Assembly: GCA_016283605.1 (NCBI GenBank)
Contig: JAEENF010000116.1
Location: forward strand, 1-7,497
Direction: 5' to 3'
Length of the DNA: 7,497 nt
DNA from: Prevotella sp.
Lineage (GTDB): Bacteria > Bacteroidota > Bacteroidia > Bacteroidales > Bacteroidaceae
Part shown: positions 6,216 to 7,497 of the stretch, in pieces
How positions within the stretch are numbered: the first letter of the stretch is position 1
How the letters are laid out: each line of letters starts with the position of its first letter
The notes under the pieces: model-generated
The model's database searches: none
The model's input: the letters and a program-made list of their open reading frames with translations, nothing else
What the model was told of the DNA's origin: nothing
Program-made: the position numbers and the translations under genes

Positions 6216-6683
6216 ATGAAGAAGATAATAAATCCTTGGCGCAACCACGAAGGGTATAACTGTTTCGGTTGCAGTCCTGACAATCCCATCGGACTACACA
6301 TGGAGTTTTATGAGGATGGTGACTATATTGTGAGCACCTGGCATCCTGAGCACAACTATCAGGGCTGGGTAGATACTATGCACGGTGGCATTCTGAGTAC
6401 GCTGATTGATGAAGTATGCGGCTGGGTAGTCACCCGCAAACTACAGACCAGCGGCTATACGGTACAATTGAACGTGAAGTTCCGCAAGGCTGTTCCCACG
6501 ACAGAACCAGAGCTTACCATTCGGGCTAAAGTCTCAAAACAGGTACGGAATCTGGCATATATCAGTGCGGAGATCACTAACTCGAAGGGTGAACTCTGCA
6601 ATGAGGGCGAGGCCATCTACTTCCTGATGAACGAGGAAAAGGCCAAGGAAATGGGATTTCTGCATTGCGAGGTAGAAGATTAG
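6216..6683 (+). CDS. PaaI-family hotdog-fold thioesterase
   Basis: A 155-residue single-domain hotdog protein of the PaaI/YbgC-like acyl-CoA thioesterase superfamily, probably cytoplasmic. It begins with CFGCSPDNPIGLHM (16-29), a signature of one PaaI subgroup. The core motif HGGILSTLIDEVCGW follows (His56-Gly57-Gly58, Asp65, Glu66 on the central helix), then strands TVQLNVKFRKAVP and LAYISAEITNSKGELCNEGEAIYFL. In the family the HGG loop and the acidic residue on the helix take part in thioester hydrolysis of acyl-CoA. The substrate cannot be told from sequence. Length is normal. The ATG at 6216 is favoured because an upstream ATG frame (6187 or 6199) stops at TGA 6217-6219. It is the first gene of a plus-strand set with the flavoprotein and GNAT genes. 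Confidence 0.9.
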   Translation: MKKIINPWRNHEGYNCFGCSPDNPIGLHMEFYEDGDYIVSTWHPEHNYQGWVDTMHGGILSTLIDEVCGWVVTRKLQTSGYTVQLNVKFRKAVPTTEPELTIRAKVSKQVRNLAYISAEITNSKGELCNEGEAIYFLMNEEKAKEMGFLHCEVED

Positions 6684-6710
6684 GATTATGAGAAAAGCAA
6701 GTAGAGAACC

Positions 6711-6767
6711 GAATGAGCGGCGAGAGCAGAGCCGAACTTGTTCGAGCTTTGCCGAGAGGCGAATGAG
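6711..6767. repeat. Palindromic repeat flanked by GAATGAG direct repeats
   Basis: A near-perfect inverted repeat pairs GCAGAGCCGAAC (6726-6737) with GTTCGAGCTTTGC (6740-6752), with one mismatch and one bulge. It is bounded by direct repeats GAATGAG at 6711-6717 and 6761-6767. The purine-rich GCGAGAG-type sequence is unlike the flanking coding DNA. It fits a dispersed REP- or MITE-like element, but only one copy is in this window, so mobility or dispersal is inference. Confidence 0.6.
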
Positions 6768-7278
6768 GAAGGCGAGTCGCCAAATGAATGCCGCCTTCGC
6801 ATTGGAGGTGTTAGACAAGGCTCCATACATAACAGTCAGCATGACGCGACCTGATGGGAGTCCATACGGATTACCCCTGTCATTGGCACGCACAGACGAG
6901 AAAACCTTCTATTTCCATTGTGCCTTGGAGGGCGACAAATTGGACTGCATAGCACACTGTCCGACGGTATTCCTCTCGGCTGTCACCAAATGTGCGCCTA
7001 CAATTGGCCCAAAAGATGGGAGCTTTACGCTGCAGTACAAATCGGCAACTGCCGTAGGTAAGGCAGAGATTGTGACAGACCGCGCGGAGAAGATTGAGGC
7101 ATTAAGAGCCATCTGCCAGCGTTTTCTCCCTCATCATATGGATGCTTTCGACGATGCTATTGCCCGTAGTCTTGAACGTACAGCAGTGGTTAAGATTACC
7201 CTTAGAGAACCTCCCGTAGGCAAGCGTAAACAGTATGATAAACAGGGTGAAGAGCTCAAATGGGGACAAATGGAATGA
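6763..7278 (+). CDS. Pyridoxamine 5'-phosphate oxidase-family (FMN-binding split-barrel) protein
   Basis: From the ATG at 6763 the protein has 171 residues and the layout of the PNPOx-like split-barrel flavoproteins annotated as nitroimidazole-resistance (NimA)-related proteins. It begins MRKASRQ (family members often start MRRKDR), then ALEVLDKAPYITVSM, GSPYGLPLSLA, FYFHCALEGDKLDCI, TVFLSAVTK, SATAVGKAEIV and a C-terminal GKRKQYDKQGEELKWGQME. These proteins bind FMN and are thought to reduce small molecules; the substrate here is unknown. The frame is also open to an earlier ATG at 6688, 4 bases after the thioesterase stop, which would add 25 Arg-rich residues, SREPNERREQSR among them. I prefer 6763 because the extra part is encoded by a palindromic repeat and does not fit the family. 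The stop overlaps the next start as ATGA. Confidence 0.88.
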   Translation: MRKASRQMNAAFALEVLDKAPYITVSMTRPDGSPYGLPLSLARTDEKTFYFHCALEGDKLDCIAHCPTVFLSAVTKCAPTIGPKDGSFTLQYKSATAVGKAEIVTDRAEKIEALRAICQRFLPHHMDAFDDAIARSLERTAVVKITLREPPVGKRKQYDKQGEELKWGQME

Positions 7279-7497
7279 GCAGGATTATCAGAGAAGCCCA
7301 ACCGTCGGATATGGCTGATATTATGACAGTCATGGATGCTGCAAAGAAGATAATGCGGCAGTCCGGCAACATGTATCAGTGGGGTGATGGCTATCCCTCT
7401 GAGGCTGTCATTACGGCTGATATGGAGAAGAACGGTGGATTCGTTGTTGAGGAAGACGATGGTGAGCACCAATTGTCTGGTAAGATCGTTGGCTACT
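7275..7497 (+). CDS. GNAT-family N-acetyltransferase, 5' part only
   Basis: The ATG at 7275 overlaps the flavoprotein stop (TGA 7276-7278), and the frame stays open for 74 codons to the window end. The product begins MSRIIREAQPSDMADIMTVM, the typical first strand and helix of a GNAT domain. It continues AAKKIMRQSGNMYQWGDGYPSEAVITADMEKNGGFVVEED and GKIVGY, the strands before the acetyl-CoA site. The acetyl-CoA binding motif itself lies beyond the window. The QWGDGYPS segment is common in a group of Bacteroidota and Firmicutes GNAT proteins of unknown substrate. The 4-base overlap implies translational coupling with the flavoprotein gene. Confidence 0.85.
   Translation, partial: MSRIIREAQPSDMADIMTVMDAAKKIMRQSGNMYQWGDGYPSEAVITADMEKNGGFVVEEDDGEHQLSGKIVGY

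Noticed and set aside
6711..6767. The palindrome as an intrinsic terminator for the thioesterase gene
   Set aside because: The hairpin is not followed by a run of T, and the next gene is closely spaced on the same strand.
6534..6893. A 119-codon minus-strand frame across the thioesterase-flavoprotein junction
   Set aside because: It lies antisense to two well-supported genes, has no recognisable domain and is explained as a shadow frame.
7134..7472. A 112-codon minus-strand frame at the right end
   Set aside because: It is antisense to the flavoprotein C-terminus and the GNAT start, both of which have clear family motifs.

Overview
The window comes from a Bacteroidota chromosome, most likely a Prevotella-type member of the Bacteroidales. 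This rests on the gene content (type IX secretion core genes in the order porP-porK-porL-porM-porN), on TAnnTTTG-like promoter elements, on the lack of clear Shine-Dalgarno sequences, and on AT-rich GGTAAAAA octamer repeats around gene starts. Species cannot be fixed from the sequence alone.

Left and central part (1-5438, minus strand): five genes read right to left, porP (about 5438-4491), porK/gldK (4457-2982), porL/gldL (2950-2120), porM/gldM (2113-548) and the first 173 codons of porN/gldN (520 to beyond base 1). Gaps are 6 to 33 bases, so this is almost certainly one operon. In characterised T9SS, PorL and PorM form the proton-driven inner-membrane motor. PorK (lipoprotein) and PorN form the periplasmic ring under the outer membrane. 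PorP is an outer-membrane barrel that links the machine to its surface partners. Together they export proteins carrying a C-terminal sorting domain.

Middle (5475-6101): a minus-strand lipoprotein gene of unknown function, separated from porP by a clear intrinsic terminator. A 114-base divergent promoter region follows.

Right part (6216-7497, plus strand): a PaaI-type hotdog thioesterase, a pyridoxamine 5'-phosphate oxidase-family split-barrel flavoprotein and the start of a GNAT acetyltransferase. The last two overlap by ATGA, so this looks like a small operon of metabolic or detoxification enzymes unrelated to T9SS.

The protein families are known. The less ordinary signals are in the DNA. 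Octamer repeats encode the hydrophobic cores of the porN and porK signal peptides, and they lie in inverted orientation to similar repeats in the leaders just upstream of each start codon, so each mRNA could fold with its start codon in the loop. A palindromic, Arg-rich repeat sits at the 5' end of the flavoprotein gene. PorL carries Asp where the second motor carboxylate is usually Glu. I found no RNA genes, CRISPR array, IS element or integrase, and no gene-free stretch over 300 bases.
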